This document shows positions 1-9,934 of a DNA stretch of 52,155 nucleotides, piece after piece. The stretch comes from an uncultured Gemmiger sp. (GTDB taxonomy: Bacteria > Bacillota > Clostridia > Oscillospirales > Ruminococcaceae): positions 1 through 52,155 of the forward strand of contig CALXHP010000009.1 of the NCBI GenBank assembly GCA_944388135.1. Reading direction: 5' to 3'. The notes under the pieces were generated by a model, which was given only the letters and a program-made list of their open reading frames with translations, had not been told where the DNA came from and searched no databases. Made by a program: the position numbers and the translations under genes. Position 1 is the stretch's first letter. Each line of letters begins with the position of its first letter.

Positions 1-104
1 CACAGACAACAAGCCCTTTCGGTTGCTTGAACAATTTTTATTTGAAATTATTGTCTAACTTTTTGGGGTCACTTCAGTTTTCCCACCGGGATTTTTTGCA
101 TTTG

Positions 105-2375
105 TTATTCTTCCACGGCCTTGCGCAGGGTGTCCAGCAAGGGGGGCAGGGCGGCGGCCGCCTGGGGCCCGCCGAAGTTCACCAGCCCCCGCAGCGGCAT
201 GGCGTCCAGCATCTGGGCCATCGCCTCGGGGGGCATCAGGCCGTCCCCGCCGCCGTTGGCCATGGCCTGGCTGTTGGCCGCCAGCATCTGTTGCACAGTC
301 TCCCTGGTGCGGGGGTCCGCCAGCAGCACCCCCAGGGGGGTGTTCTCGTCCACCGTCAGGGGACGGTGACGATTTGTCTCAAACTGCAGCGGCACCGTGA
401 TGCGGATATCCCGGCTGGAATGGCCCAGCCGCAGCTCATACCGGCCCGGCGCAGCGTACCAGTCGTGAAGTTCCGGACTGTAATAGCTCAGGTCCCGGGC
501 GGTGAGGGTAAAACTGACCTCACATTCCTGCCCCGGTTCCAGCGTCACTTTCTGGAACCCCCGCAGGGACTGTACCACCCGTCCGCCCGGCACCGGGGCG
601 CCGGTGGCATCGTGGACATAGAGCTGTACTACCTCGGCACCCCGTACCGCGCCGCTGTTCTTTACCTTGACGTGCAGCGTCACGCTGCCCCCCTCGGTGA
701 GGGTATCGCTGTCCAGGGCGGCATGGCGGTAGACAAAGCCGGAGTAGCTCAGCCCGTGGCCGAAAGGCCAGCGCACCGGCATCCGGCGGGCGTCGTACCA
801 GCGGTAGCCCACATAGACCCCTTCCCGGTAGTCGGCGGTGATGCCGTCCCCGGGATAGTCCAGATAACAGGGGGTATCCTCCAGCCGCAGGGGCCAGCTT
901 TCCGGCAGACGGCCGGAAGGATTGGCTTCCCCCCACAGCAGGGCGTCGGTGGCTTCCCCGATGCCCTCCCCGGCCAGATACATACAGAGCACCGCCGAAA
1001 CATCCCCCGCCCAGGGGCATTCCACCGGCGCGCCGGTGTGCAGCACCACCACGGTGTTCTTCTGCACGGCGGCCACCCGGGCAATCAGGTTGTTCTGGCA
1101 GTCCGGCAGCCGCATGTGGCGGCGGTCGGCACCCTCGCTCTCAAAAATTTCCGGCAGCCCCGCAAAGATCACCGCCACGTCCGCTTCCTCGGCGGCGGTC
1201 ACCGCCCGCAAAAATTCCTCCTCGTCCCGCTGGTCACGGTCGGCGGGGAAGCCCTCCACATAGGCGACGGGGCGGCCCTTGGCCCGGGCAGCGGTCAGGG
1301 CCCCCACGGCGGCCCGGGTGTTCACATGGCTGGACCCGCCCCCCTGGTACCGGGGCGTCTGGGCAAAGGCACCGATATAGGCCACCTTCTGGCCCTTGTG
1401 CAGCGGCAGGGCGCCCAGATTCTGGAGCAGTACGCCGCTCTCTTTGGCCAGTTCCACGGCCAGGGCATGGTCGGCGGCTTTGTCAAAGACCGCCGGCGTC
1501 CGGGCCAGGTCCGCAGCCCGCAGCACAATGTTCAGGATGTGGGTCACCGCCCTGTCCAGTACGGCTTCGTCCAAGGCACCGCTGCGCACGGCCTCCACCA
1601 GTCTGGCATCGTTCACGCCCCCGGAACCCGGCATCTCCAGGTCCAGCCCGGCCATCACGCCCCGGACCCGGTCGTTCACGGCCCCCCAGTCCGACACGGT
1701 AAAGCCGGCGAACCCCCACCGGTCCCGCAGCATTTCATTCAGCAGCAGGGCGTTCTCGCTGGCGTAGGTGCCGTTGAGACGGTTGTAGCTGCACATCAGC
1801 GTCCAGGGATTGCCTTCCCGTACCGCTGCCTCAAAGGCGGGCAGGTAGACCTCCTGCAGGGTGCGCTCGTCCATCCGGCTGTCCGCCGTCATCCGGCGGG
1901 TTTCCTGGCTGTTGGCGGCAAAATGCTTGGGGCAGGCACCCACCCCTTCGCTCTGTACACCCTGGATGAACCCGGCGGCCAGTTCCCCGGCCAGGAAAGG
2001 GTCCTCGCTGTAATATTCAAAGTTGCGGCCGCACAGCGGGCTGCGTTTGATGTTGATGGCAGGCCCCAGCACCACACCCACGCCCACGGCCCGGGCTTCC
2101 CGGCCCAGGGCGGCGCCCAGCCGGCGGGTAAGGGTGGGGTCAAAGCTGGCGGCAGCCGCACAGCCGGCGGGGTAGCATACCGCTTCGATACTGTCGTTGG
2201 GCTGGTCGCTGCCCGGCTTCTGGGTGCGCAGACCGTGGGGCCCGTCGGACACCATCAGGGCCGGAATGCCCAGCCGTTCCACGGCCTTGGTACGCCAGAA
2301 ATCCGCACCGGAACACAGCCCGGCTTTCTCTTCCAGCGTCAGGGCCGACACCAGTTCTTCCACCGTAGAGGTCAT
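105..2375 (-). CDS. GH3 beta-glycosidase (beta-glucosidase type)
   Basis: A 756-residue glycoside hydrolase family 3 enzyme that would release terminal beta-linked sugars from oligosaccharides. The N-terminal barrel runs to about residue 290 and holds the substrate-binding KHF at 150-152 and the expected nucleophile Asp229 in TVSDWG. The (alpha/beta)6 sandwich domain follows, then a fibronectin-III-like domain at about 560-640. No signal peptide is seen, so it is probably cytoplasmic and acts on imported oligosaccharides. The C-terminal extension of about 80 residues, with its NGGGDGLMPPEAMAQML segment, resembles the tail found in many gut Firmicutes GH3 enzymes. It is monocistronic and divergent from the two-component system. 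Family assignment is firm. The sugar (glucose, xylose or other) cannot be read from the sequence. Confidence 0.93.
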   Translation of the reverse strand: MTSTVEELVSALTLEEKAGLCSGADFWRTKAVERLGIPALMVSDGPHGLRTQKPGSDQPNDSIEAVCYPAGCAAAASFDPTLTRRLGAALGREARAVGVGVVLGPAINIKRSPLCGRNFEYYSEDPFLAGELAAGFIQGVQSEGVGACPKHFAANSQETRRMTADSRMDERTLQEVYLPAFEAAVREGNPWTLMCSYNRLNGTYASENALLLNEMLRDRWGFAGFTVSDWGAVNDRVRGVMAGLDLEMPGSGGVNDARLVEAVRSGALDEAVLDRAVTHILNIVLRAADLARTPAVFDKAADHALAVELAKESGVLLQNLGALPLHKGQKVAYIGAFAQTPRYQGGGSSHVNTRAAVGALTAARAKGRPVAYVEGFPADRDQRDEEEFLRAVTAAEEADVAVIFAGLPEIFESEGADRRHMRLPDCQNNLIARVAAVQKNTVVVLHTGAPVECPWAGDVSAVLCMYLAGEGIGEATDALLWGEANPSGRLPESWPLRLEDTPCYLDYPGDGITADYREGVYVGYRWYDARRMPVRWPFGHGLSYSGFVYRHAALDSDTLTEGGSVTLHVKVKNSGAVRGAEVVQLYVHDATGAPVPGGRVVQSLRGFQKVTLEPGQECEVSFTLTARDLSYYSPELHDWYAAPGRYELRLGHSSRDIRITVPLQFETNRHRPLTVDENTPLGVLLADPRTRETVQQMLAANSQAMANGGGDGLMPPEAMAQMLDAMPLRGLVNFGGPQAAAALPPLLDTLRKAVEE

Positions 2376-2534
2376 GATCGTTGACTCCTTTTTGACATTT
2401 TTCCTGAGTTTGGTACATTATACCACGGGGCATGTGCTAAAATAAAGGAAATTGTGTAAATTTACCACGAGGTTTGTTACAAGTCCGATACAAACCCGGT
2501 GTAGGATACAGGGGAAAGAAAAGGAGTTTCACGT

Positions 2535-3191
2535 ATGACGGAAGTTTTGATCGTAGAGGATGAACACCTGATTGCCCGGCTTATCGAGATGAGCCTGACC
2601 CGGGCAGGGTACAGCTGCACGGTGGCGGGGGATGGCCGTACCGCCGCCGATCTGATCGAGGCCCATGACTACGACCTGGCCCTGCTGGACATCATGCTGC
2701 CGGGGCTGGACGGCTACGAACTGCTGGACTATCTGCGGCCCCAGGGGGTGCCGGTGATCTTTATCACCGCCAAAGGCACCGTGAAGGAACGTGTGGAGGG
2801 CCTGCGCCGGGGGGCGGACGACTACATCGTCAAACCCTTTGTGGTGGAGGAACTGCTGGCCCGGGTGGAATCGGTGCTGCGGCGGGCCGGGCGGGGCAAC
2901 GTGATGCAGGCCTTTGACGTGGTGCTGGACGCCGGGGAACACACGGTGACCCAGAACGGCAAGCCGGTGGACCTGACCCCCAACGAGTTCCAGCTGCTGG
3001 AACAGCTCATGCGCAACCGGGGGGCGGCCCTCTACCGGGACACCCTCTACGAGCGGGTCTGGGGCGGCGACCGGGCCGAGACCGACACCCGCACGCTGGA
3101 CCTGCACATCATGCGGCTGCGGCGCAAGCTGCACTGGTATGACCATATCGAGACCGTTTACCGCATCGGCTACCGCTTAAAGAAGGAGTAA
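2535..3191 (+). CDS. OmpR-family response regulator
   Basis: A 218-residue DNA-binding response regulator. The receiver domain (1-115) has the acidic pair in VEDE, the phospho-acceptor Asp52 in LLDIMLPG and the switch lysine in IVKPF. The C-terminal winged helix (about 125-216) ends in the usual RTLDLHIMRLRRKL and YRIGYRL motifs. AAGGAG lies 8 bases before the ATG. The histidine kinase starts 4 bases after the stop, so the two form a cognate pair. The lipoproteins downstream in the same direction are the obvious regulon candidates (inference). Confidence 0.95.
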   Translation: MTEVLIVEDEHLIARLIEMSLTRAGYSCTVAGDGRTAADLIEAHDYDLALLDIMLPGLDGYELLDYLRPQGVPVIFITAKGTVKERVEGLRRGADDYIVKPFVVEELLARVESVLRRAGRGNVMQAFDVVLDAGEHTVTQNGKPVDLTPNEFQLLEQLMRNRGAALYRDTLYERVWGGDRAETDTRTLDLHIMRLRRKLHWYDHIETVYRIGYRLKKE

Positions 3192-3195
3192 CCCT

Positions 3196-4542
3196 ATGCG
3201 CTACGCACAAAAACTCATCTGCCTGCTGCTGCTGGTCCTCAGCGCCTCCTTTGGCGTAGGGGGCTGTTATCTGCTCTACAGCGACTTCGGCGTCCAGCTG
3301 GACCGCATCAACGCCGCCAACGCGGCGGCCCATGCCCAGGTGTGCACCCTGCTGCAAACCGAGATCCTCGACCTGCAGCGCCGCGGTGTGGATACGGGGG
3401 ACGACACCGTGGCGGCGCTGCTCCAGAACCAGGGCAGTGCCGCAGCCCTCTGGCGGGGGGAAAACCTGCTGTGCGACACCCTGGAGGTGCCCTGTGATGC
3501 CCCCCTGGCCAACGGCACCATGTGTACGGTGCGCAGCGGGGACAAGGTGGCCGCCCTCTACGGCAGCGACCTTCAGGGGAACCTCCATCTGGTCAGTTCC
3601 TTTGACCTGACGGGGTTGTACCGGGACCGGGACGCCAGTCTGCGCCGGTTCCTGGGGCTGGAAGCGGTGGTGCTGGCCGCCGGTGCGGCGGTGATGGCCC
3701 TGCTGGCCCGTCAGGTGACCCGCCCGCTGCGGGTGCTCACCGCCACCAGCGCCCAGATCGCCGGGGGCGACTATGCCCGGCGCACGGCCCTGCATACCGG
3801 GGACGAGATCGAACAGGTCAGCCGCAGTTTTGACAAGATGGCCGATGCCGTGCAGGAGAAGATTGCCGATCTGGAGGCCGATGTGCAGAAGCGGGAGGAC
3901 TTTATGGGGGCTTTCACCCACGAACTGAAAACCCCCATGACCAGCATCATCGGCTACGCCGATGTGCTGCGCAGCCTGCAGACCGACCCTGACGAACAGC
4001 GGGAGGCTGCCGCCGCCATCTACCATGAGGGCCGTCGTCTGGAATCCTTGAGCCAGAAACTGCTGGCCCTGCTGGCGTTGGGGGGCGAGGAACTGGAACT
4101 CACCGACCTGGACCTGGCGTCCCTCTGGCAGCCCCTGCGGGCGGCCTGCCCGGGGGCGGCGGTGGAAACCCCTGCCGGCCACTGGGTGGTGCGGGGGGAT
4201 GCCGACCTGCTGCTGGATCTGCTGTGCAATCTGGTGCAGAATGCCGCCAAGGCCAGCGATCCCGCCGCACCCATCCAGGTGCGCTGCCGGGAGGCGGAAA
4301 CCACCGTCACGCTGGAAGTGGCGGACCGGGGATGCGGCATTCCCCGGGCGGAAATCGACCGGGTCACCGAGCCTTTTTACATGGTGGATAAGTCCCGCGC
4401 CCGGAAGCAGGGGGGCAGTGGGCTGGGACTGGCCCTCTGCAAGCGCATTGCGGCGGCCCACGGCAGCGATCTGGTGATCGAAAGCACCCCGGGGCAGGGC
4501 ACCACGGTGCGGGTCACCCTGCAGAAAGGGGGCAGCGTATGA
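3196..4542 (+). CDS. Sensor histidine kinase, HAMP type
   Basis: A 448-residue membrane histidine kinase paired with the preceding regulator. It has TM1 at about 7-27, an extracytoplasmic sensor of about 125 residues without a recognisable fold, TM2 at about 155-172 and HAMP at 172-225. The HisKA box is FTHELKTPMTS with phospho-acceptor His242. The HATPase domain has N, G1 (DRGCGIP) and G2 (GSGLGLALC) boxes. The sensor contains several cysteines (residues 50, 93, 100 and 110), which may form disulfides. The last four bases overlap the start of the next gene (ATGA), so the locus is translated as a unit. Confidence 0.94.
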   Translation: MRYAQKLICLLLLVLSASFGVGGCYLLYSDFGVQLDRINAANAAAHAQVCTLLQTEILDLQRRGVDTGDDTVAALLQNQGSAAALWRGENLLCDTLEVPCDAPLANGTMCTVRSGDKVAALYGSDLQGNLHLVSSFDLTGLYRDRDASLRRFLGLEAVVLAAGAAVMALLARQVTRPLRVLTATSAQIAGGDYARRTALHTGDEIEQVSRSFDKMADAVQEKIADLEADVQKREDFMGAFTHELKTPMTSIIGYADVLRSLQTDPDEQREAAAAIYHEGRRLESLSQKLLALLALGGEELELTDLDLASLWQPLRAACPGAAVETPAGHWVVRGDADLLLDLLCNLVQNAAKASDPAAPIQVRCREAETTVTLEVADRGCGIPRAEIDRVTEPFYMVDKSRARKQGGSGLGLALCKRIAAAHGSDLVIESTPGQGTTVRVTLQKGGSV

Positions 4543-5420
4543 GTCTGTGGAAGCATCCCCGCTGGATGGCGGGTTTGTGCACGATGGCGGTGCTGGCCTG
4601 TGCTGCGGCGCCGGCGGTTTTTCTCACGGCGGTGGATGCCGCCATGCTGGGGCGGCGGGCAGCGGTGAAGGACGCCTATGTGGCCCCCACCCCCAGCGGG
4701 GAGGATTATTACATTCTGCGCCAGCTTACGGCGCGGCAGCAACAGGAAAGTTCCATCACCTACAGCCAGGTCCCTGAAGCGGGCGAACCCCAGGGGGCGC
4801 TGAAGATGTACATCGGAGCGCAGAACAGCCTGGAAAGTATGATGAACGGCTACCAGTACCGGGATACGGTGGATGCTACTTTTCAGCAGCTCACCGAAAA
4901 AGGGGTCATCGCGCCGGAATGGGCATCCTGGGCCAGTGCCTGGGATACCGGCAGCGCCTTGTATTACAGCTATAACGGGTATTCCTATGACTTAAGTGTG
5001 CCCTACTACGCCACCGACAGTCTGGGCTTTGTGACCCTCAAACGGTTTGCTCTGGAGCAGGGGGCGCTGTACACGGTGTTCAGCCTGACGATGGACAGCC
5101 GCACCGGTGTGGTGACCCAGCTGTGGGTCTCGGCGCCCCAGGGAGGAGAGCAATCCCCCGCCGTCCCCGATGAGACAAGCCTGCGGTCCTTCGCAGAGCT
5201 GGCCGGGCTGGAAAATCTGGGGGACTGGGCAGTACCGGAAAATACCCCCTATGCCCATGCCCTTTACAGCGCCAACGGGGCGGCGCTGATCACCGCCACG
5301 GTGAGCCCTTACCAATATTCCGGCTGGGCGGACGGCACCACCGTTACCAGTGACCGCTGGTTCTTGAGCCTGAGCCTGCAGCCCTGCACGGCGGAGGAAC
5401 TGCCCACGCTGGTGTCCTGA
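4539..5420 (+). CDS. Membrane-anchored exported protein, unknown function
   Basis: A 293-residue protein not recognised as a named family. One hydrophobic segment at about 10-32 serves as a signal anchor or uncleaved signal. The rest, predicted outside the cell, is rich in Tyr, Ser and Thr with repeated short YSYNGYSYD-like stretches and no cysteine pairs. The start overlaps the kinase stop by ATGA, and the two lipoproteins follow directly, so it is probably an accessory or output component of the two-component system, comparable to extracytoplasmic modulators encoded next to kinases. That role is inference from position only. Confidence 0.75.
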   Translation: MSLWKHPRWMAGLCTMAVLACAAAPAVFLTAVDAAMLGRRAAVKDAYVAPTPSGEDYYILRQLTARQQQESSITYSQVPEAGEPQGALKMYIGAQNSLESMMNGYQYRDTVDATFQQLTEKGVIAPEWASWASAWDTGSALYYSYNGYSYDLSVPYYATDSLGFVTLKRFALEQGALYTVFSLTMDSRTGVVTQLWVSAPQGGEQSPAVPDETSLRSFAELAGLENLGDWAVPENTPYAHALYSANGAALITATVSPYQYSGWADGTTVTSDRWFLSLSLQPCTAEELPTLVS

Positions 5421-5445
5421 ACGACCATTGACGAAAGGAGCATCC

Positions 5446-6885
5446 ATGAAACGTCTGTTTTCTATAAGTCTGGCGGCCGCCCTGACTTTATCTCTGGCGG
5501 GGTGTGCTGCCGCTTCCGCCGCCCCGGCGGTGCCGGAAGCTACCGCTACCCCGGAGGCGGCCCCTACCGAAGCGGTCCCCGCGGCGGCAGAATTCTACAC
5601 CATAAGCGATGGCTACAGCTATGGAAACACCGGTTTCAATGCGGGGGATGCCTGGTATTCCCTGGACTACCGGCTGGGCTACGCCCTGGTGACCAGAACC
5701 GACTATGCCACCGCCACCCGGCAGGTGCTGTGCAGCGTGCCGGGATGTACACATGATTCGGAATCCTGCCCGGCCTGGGTGCCGGGACGGGGCACGGGCC
5801 TGGAAATTTTCACGGCGGGTGATAAGGTCTATGTGTATCACCCGGTGGTCACCATGCATTACGAGGGCAGCTGGGAAGACTTTTACGCCGAGGTGGTGGA
5901 ACCCAAGCTGCAGCAGCGTCCCGACGGCCTGGAGGACCTGACCGAAGAGGAAGTGGTGGCCTATTACAAAAATCTCTACGTCGAGCGTTCGGCTCCCACG
6001 GGGCTCTATTGCATCGAGGGAAACGGCGCCTCCCGGCAAAATGTGGAAACCTCCCAGAACCTCCCCCAAGGGATCGTTTGCTGGTGTGACGGCACGGCTC
6101 TCTATGGGCAGAGCGTGGCCGGTACCAACGGCGACACCCCCACGGGATGCCGGGTGGCTCTGGCGGATGGCAGCGTGACCACCTTCCCGATGCTCCAGGA
6201 GGAAAACATCCTGGGCGCCCAGGGGAGCCGGCTGCTCACCGCACACCCCGTCACCGACGGGCCGCTGCCCGATCCCAACGACGTGGGGTGGGAGGTATAC
6301 CGGGGCCTGCTGCAAAATGCCACGGTGGAATACGACTGGCTGGACCCGGTAACGGGGGAACGCAGCAAGGTGCTGGAACGTCCCCACGACGGCTCCACCT
6401 TCGGCACCCAGGATTTTCTCGGCCTGCTGGCCGGTAAACTGTATTTTGAGGACTGGAGCCCGCTGGAGGAAGGCAACAGCCAGCGGGAGGCCTTCTATGT
6501 GTATGACACGGCCACCGGTCAGCAGCAGGACCTGCTGCGTCCTATTCCCGATGCCTCCATGCAGCTGCCTTACGGAACAGTGGTGGGCCTGCCGGACCTT
6601 GCCGCCCAGCAGGGGCAGTATCTCTGGTTTACCGGCTATGACCTCAACGGCGAAAATCTGGCCTGGGTGCTGGATACCCGCAGCGGGACCCTGACCGCCG
6701 TAGAGCAGCAGATGGCGGGCACACAGCTGCCCCACCAGGCGGTTCTGTATGCGGCCCAGACCGAGGACGGCCGGTTTCTCCTCAAAACCGGCGAGACGGA
6801 AACCGGCTACGACTACGGCCTTATGGAGATCGGCGCCTTCTTGCAGGGCAGTACCGACTATACCCCCGTCACCGCGGCTCCGTGA
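5446..6885 (+). CDS. Lipoprotein with CTHDSxxCPAW motif (paralogue 1)
   Basis: A 479-residue surface lipoprotein. The ATG at 5446 is preferred to an in-frame TTG 18 bases earlier because AAAGGAG sits 5 bases before it and it begins a lipoprotein signal peptide ending in LAGC (Cys20). A low-complexity Ala/Pro/Thr linker follows. The mature part looks like a beta-propeller-like repeat protein (repeated YDxxTGQ and VLDTRSG motifs). Residues 96-110 form C-x4-C-x-H-x4-C-P-A-W, a motif seen in many lipoproteins of gut Clostridia, whose role (metal or disulfide) I cannot assign. The next gene is a tandem paralogue. Confidence 0.85.
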   Translation: MKRLFSISLAAALTLSLAGCAAASAAPAVPEATATPEAAPTEAVPAAAEFYTISDGYSYGNTGFNAGDAWYSLDYRLGYALVTRTDYATATRQVLCSVPGCTHDSESCPAWVPGRGTGLEIFTAGDKVYVYHPVVTMHYEGSWEDFYAEVVEPKLQQRPDGLEDLTEEEVVAYYKNLYVERSAPTGLYCIEGNGASRQNVETSQNLPQGIVCWCDGTALYGQSVAGTNGDTPTGCRVALADGSVTTFPMLQEENILGAQGSRLLTAHPVTDGPLPDPNDVGWEVYRGLLQNATVEYDWLDPVTGERSKVLERPHDGSTFGTQDFLGLLAGKLYFEDWSPLEEGNSQREAFYVYDTATGQQQDLLRPIPDASMQLPYGTVVGLPDLAAQQGQYLWFTGYDLNGENLAWVLDTRSGTLTAVEQQMAGTQLPHQAVLYAAQTEDGRFLLKTGETETGYDYGLMEIGAFLQGSTDYTPVTAAP

Positions 6886-6915
6886 TTTTCTGACTACCGG
6901 ACAGGAGGTGTCCCG

Positions 6916-8385
6916 ATGAAACGTTTGCTTTCCCTGGGGCTGGCGGCTTTGCTGGCCCTGACCCTGGCGGGGTGCGGGGGTGACACAGCGGCTTCCCCGT
7001 CCGAGACCTCCCAAACCCCGGAGACCGCCCCGGCACAAACCACCGCCGCCACGGCGGAAGCCGCCGACAGGTCCTTCTTTACGGTGGGAACGGCCTGGGG
7101 TTACAACACCAGCTTCAACAACGGCGATGCCCTGTATGAAGTGCAGGAGCGCCCGGGACACTGCCTGGTGGTGCGTACCGACTTCGCCACGGCGACCCAG
7201 CAGGTGGTCTGCCAAAAACCGGGGTGTACCCACGATTCCCCGGACTGCCCGGCCTGGCTGCCGGGGCAGTGTTTCTGGTACCAGATCTTTCTGGTCGGGG
7301 ACACCGTGTATGTCTACAGCAATACCCCGCAAAGCGATGCCTTTGCGGTCAGCTGGGAGGAATTCTACGCCGCCAATGTGCGGGACAACCAGAAGGACCC
7401 CGGGGTCCTGGAATCCATGGGGATGACCGAAGAGGAATATCTGAACTATATGCGCGGCATCTATGACCAGCAGACCGCCCCGGCCCAGCTGTATGTCCTG
7501 CCCGAGGAGGGTACCAGCCGGCAGGTGATCCCCCTCTCTCTCAATGTGGACTATTACCTGAGCTTCGACTGGTGCGACGGAACCGCCCTCTATGGATGCG
7601 AGGGCTCGATGACCAGCGGCGGCCGCTGTGTTGGCTACCGCGTGGATCTGGCGGATGGAACGGTCACCACCTTCCCGCTGATGCTCCAGGAAGTCATTCA
7701 GGGTGTCTGGGGCGACCGGTTGCTGACCACCCGCCTGATCACCGACGTGCCGCTGCCCGACTCGGAGGAAAATGGCAGGGAAGCAAACCAGTCGGTGCTG
7801 CAGAATGCCCGGGCGGAATGCGACTGGCTGGACCCGGTCACCGGGGAACGGGGCAAGGTGGCGGATATGCCTCGGGAGCTGTTCCTGGGCAACGGGAATT
7901 ATCTGGGTAACCTGACGGACGGGCGGCTGTATTTTATACAGTGGGAGACCCAACCCGACGGCAGTGCCGGGAACCACGCCTTCCGGATGCTGGACGCCAA
8001 CACCGGCCAGTGGCAGGACATTCTGGCGCCGCTGCCCAGCAATACCTTTTATCTCAACGACCTGACGGTGGTGGGAGCACCGGGCATTGACGCCCAGGCA
8101 GGACGCTATCTCTGGGGCGGCGACAACGCGGACGTGATGAACCCCATCCTGTATGTGCTGGACCAGGAAACCGGGACCCTGGCCCAACCGGCACTGGACA
8201 TCCAGCAGTTGTATATCCAGGCGCAGAAGGAATGCCTGGCTCTGACCGACGACGGCCGGTTCCTGGTCTGTGTCGGCCAGCAGAACCAGGGCACCTATTT
8301 TGCCTACGAGTATGGCCTTGTGGAGGTGGACGCCTTTTTGCAGGGCAGCACCGACTACACCCCCGTGAAGATGGTAACGGATTGA
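6916..8385 (+). CDS. Lipoprotein with CTHDSxxCPAW motif (paralogue 2)
   Basis: A 489-residue lipoprotein paralogous to the preceding one along its whole length (shared DFATATQQV, CTHDSPDCPAW, NGxxxSxLxNA-type blocks, EYDWLDPVTGER-like block and FLQGSTDYTPV C-terminus). ACAGGAGGTG precedes the ATG by about 5 bases. The lipobox is LAGC with Cys20. The cysteine/histidine motif lies at Cys99, Cys104, His106 and Cys111. The 30-base gap to the first copy implies a tandem duplication within one transcript. Ligand and function are unknown; a sensing or binding role at the envelope downstream of the two-component system is inference. Confidence 0.85.
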   Translation: MKRLLSLGLAALLALTLAGCGGDTAASPSETSQTPETAPAQTTAATAEAADRSFFTVGTAWGYNTSFNNGDALYEVQERPGHCLVVRTDFATATQQVVCQKPGCTHDSPDCPAWLPGQCFWYQIFLVGDTVYVYSNTPQSDAFAVSWEEFYAANVRDNQKDPGVLESMGMTEEEYLNYMRGIYDQQTAPAQLYVLPEEGTSRQVIPLSLNVDYYLSFDWCDGTALYGCEGSMTSGGRCVGYRVDLADGTVTTFPLMLQEVIQGVWGDRLLTTRLITDVPLPDSEENGREANQSVLQNARAECDWLDPVTGERGKVADMPRELFLGNGNYLGNLTDGRLYFIQWETQPDGSAGNHAFRMLDANTGQWQDILAPLPSNTFYLNDLTVVGAPGIDAQAGRYLWGGDNADVMNPILYVLDQETGTLAQPALDIQQLYIQAQKECLALTDDGRFLVCVGQQNQGTYFAYEYGLVEVDAFLQGSTDYTPVKMVTD

Positions 8386-8455
8386 ACACTCTTTAAAAGA
8401 TGTACAAGGTACACCGATACTGTCAACAAATTTTTTGAAAATATATACAAAAAAC

Positions 8456-8484
8456 TTGAAAAAATGCGTATATGGTGCTACCAT
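8456..8484 (+). promoter_or_regulatory. Promoter of glutamate dehydrogenase
   Basis: A TTGAAA box (8456-8461) and a TACCAT box (8479-8484) are separated by 17 bases in an AT-rich stretch before gdhA. The predicted transcript starts near 8491 and meets an AAAGGAGAG ribosome site at 8509-8517. Confidence 0.6.
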
Positions 8485-8510
8485 AGAAAAGGTGTAAGAA
8501 ATTTATATAA

Positions 8511-9872
<1,362 letters not shown>

Positions 9873-9896
9873 TCCCGATCCATTGCCATAAAAACC

Positions 9897-9934
9897 AACA
9901 GGCACCCGCCGCAAGGCGGATGCCTGTTTTTTAT
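9897..9934 (+). terminator. Intrinsic terminator after gdhA
   Basis: Stem 9897-9910 pairs with 9915-9928 (one mismatch) around a GCAA tetraloop, followed by six T. It lies between the convergent gdhA and GTPase-NYN genes and touches the 3' end of the latter. Confidence 0.85.

Noticed and set aside
27-2384. A 785-codon plus-strand open frame opposite the GH3 gene
   Set aside because: It is a GC-rich antisense shadow with low-complexity Gly/His/Pro/Gln composition and no domain, while the minus strand encodes a full GH3 enzyme.
5488-8484. A 998-codon minus-strand open frame opposite the lipoproteins
   Set aside because: Antisense shadow; the plus strand has ribosome sites, lipoprotein signals and two clear paralogues.
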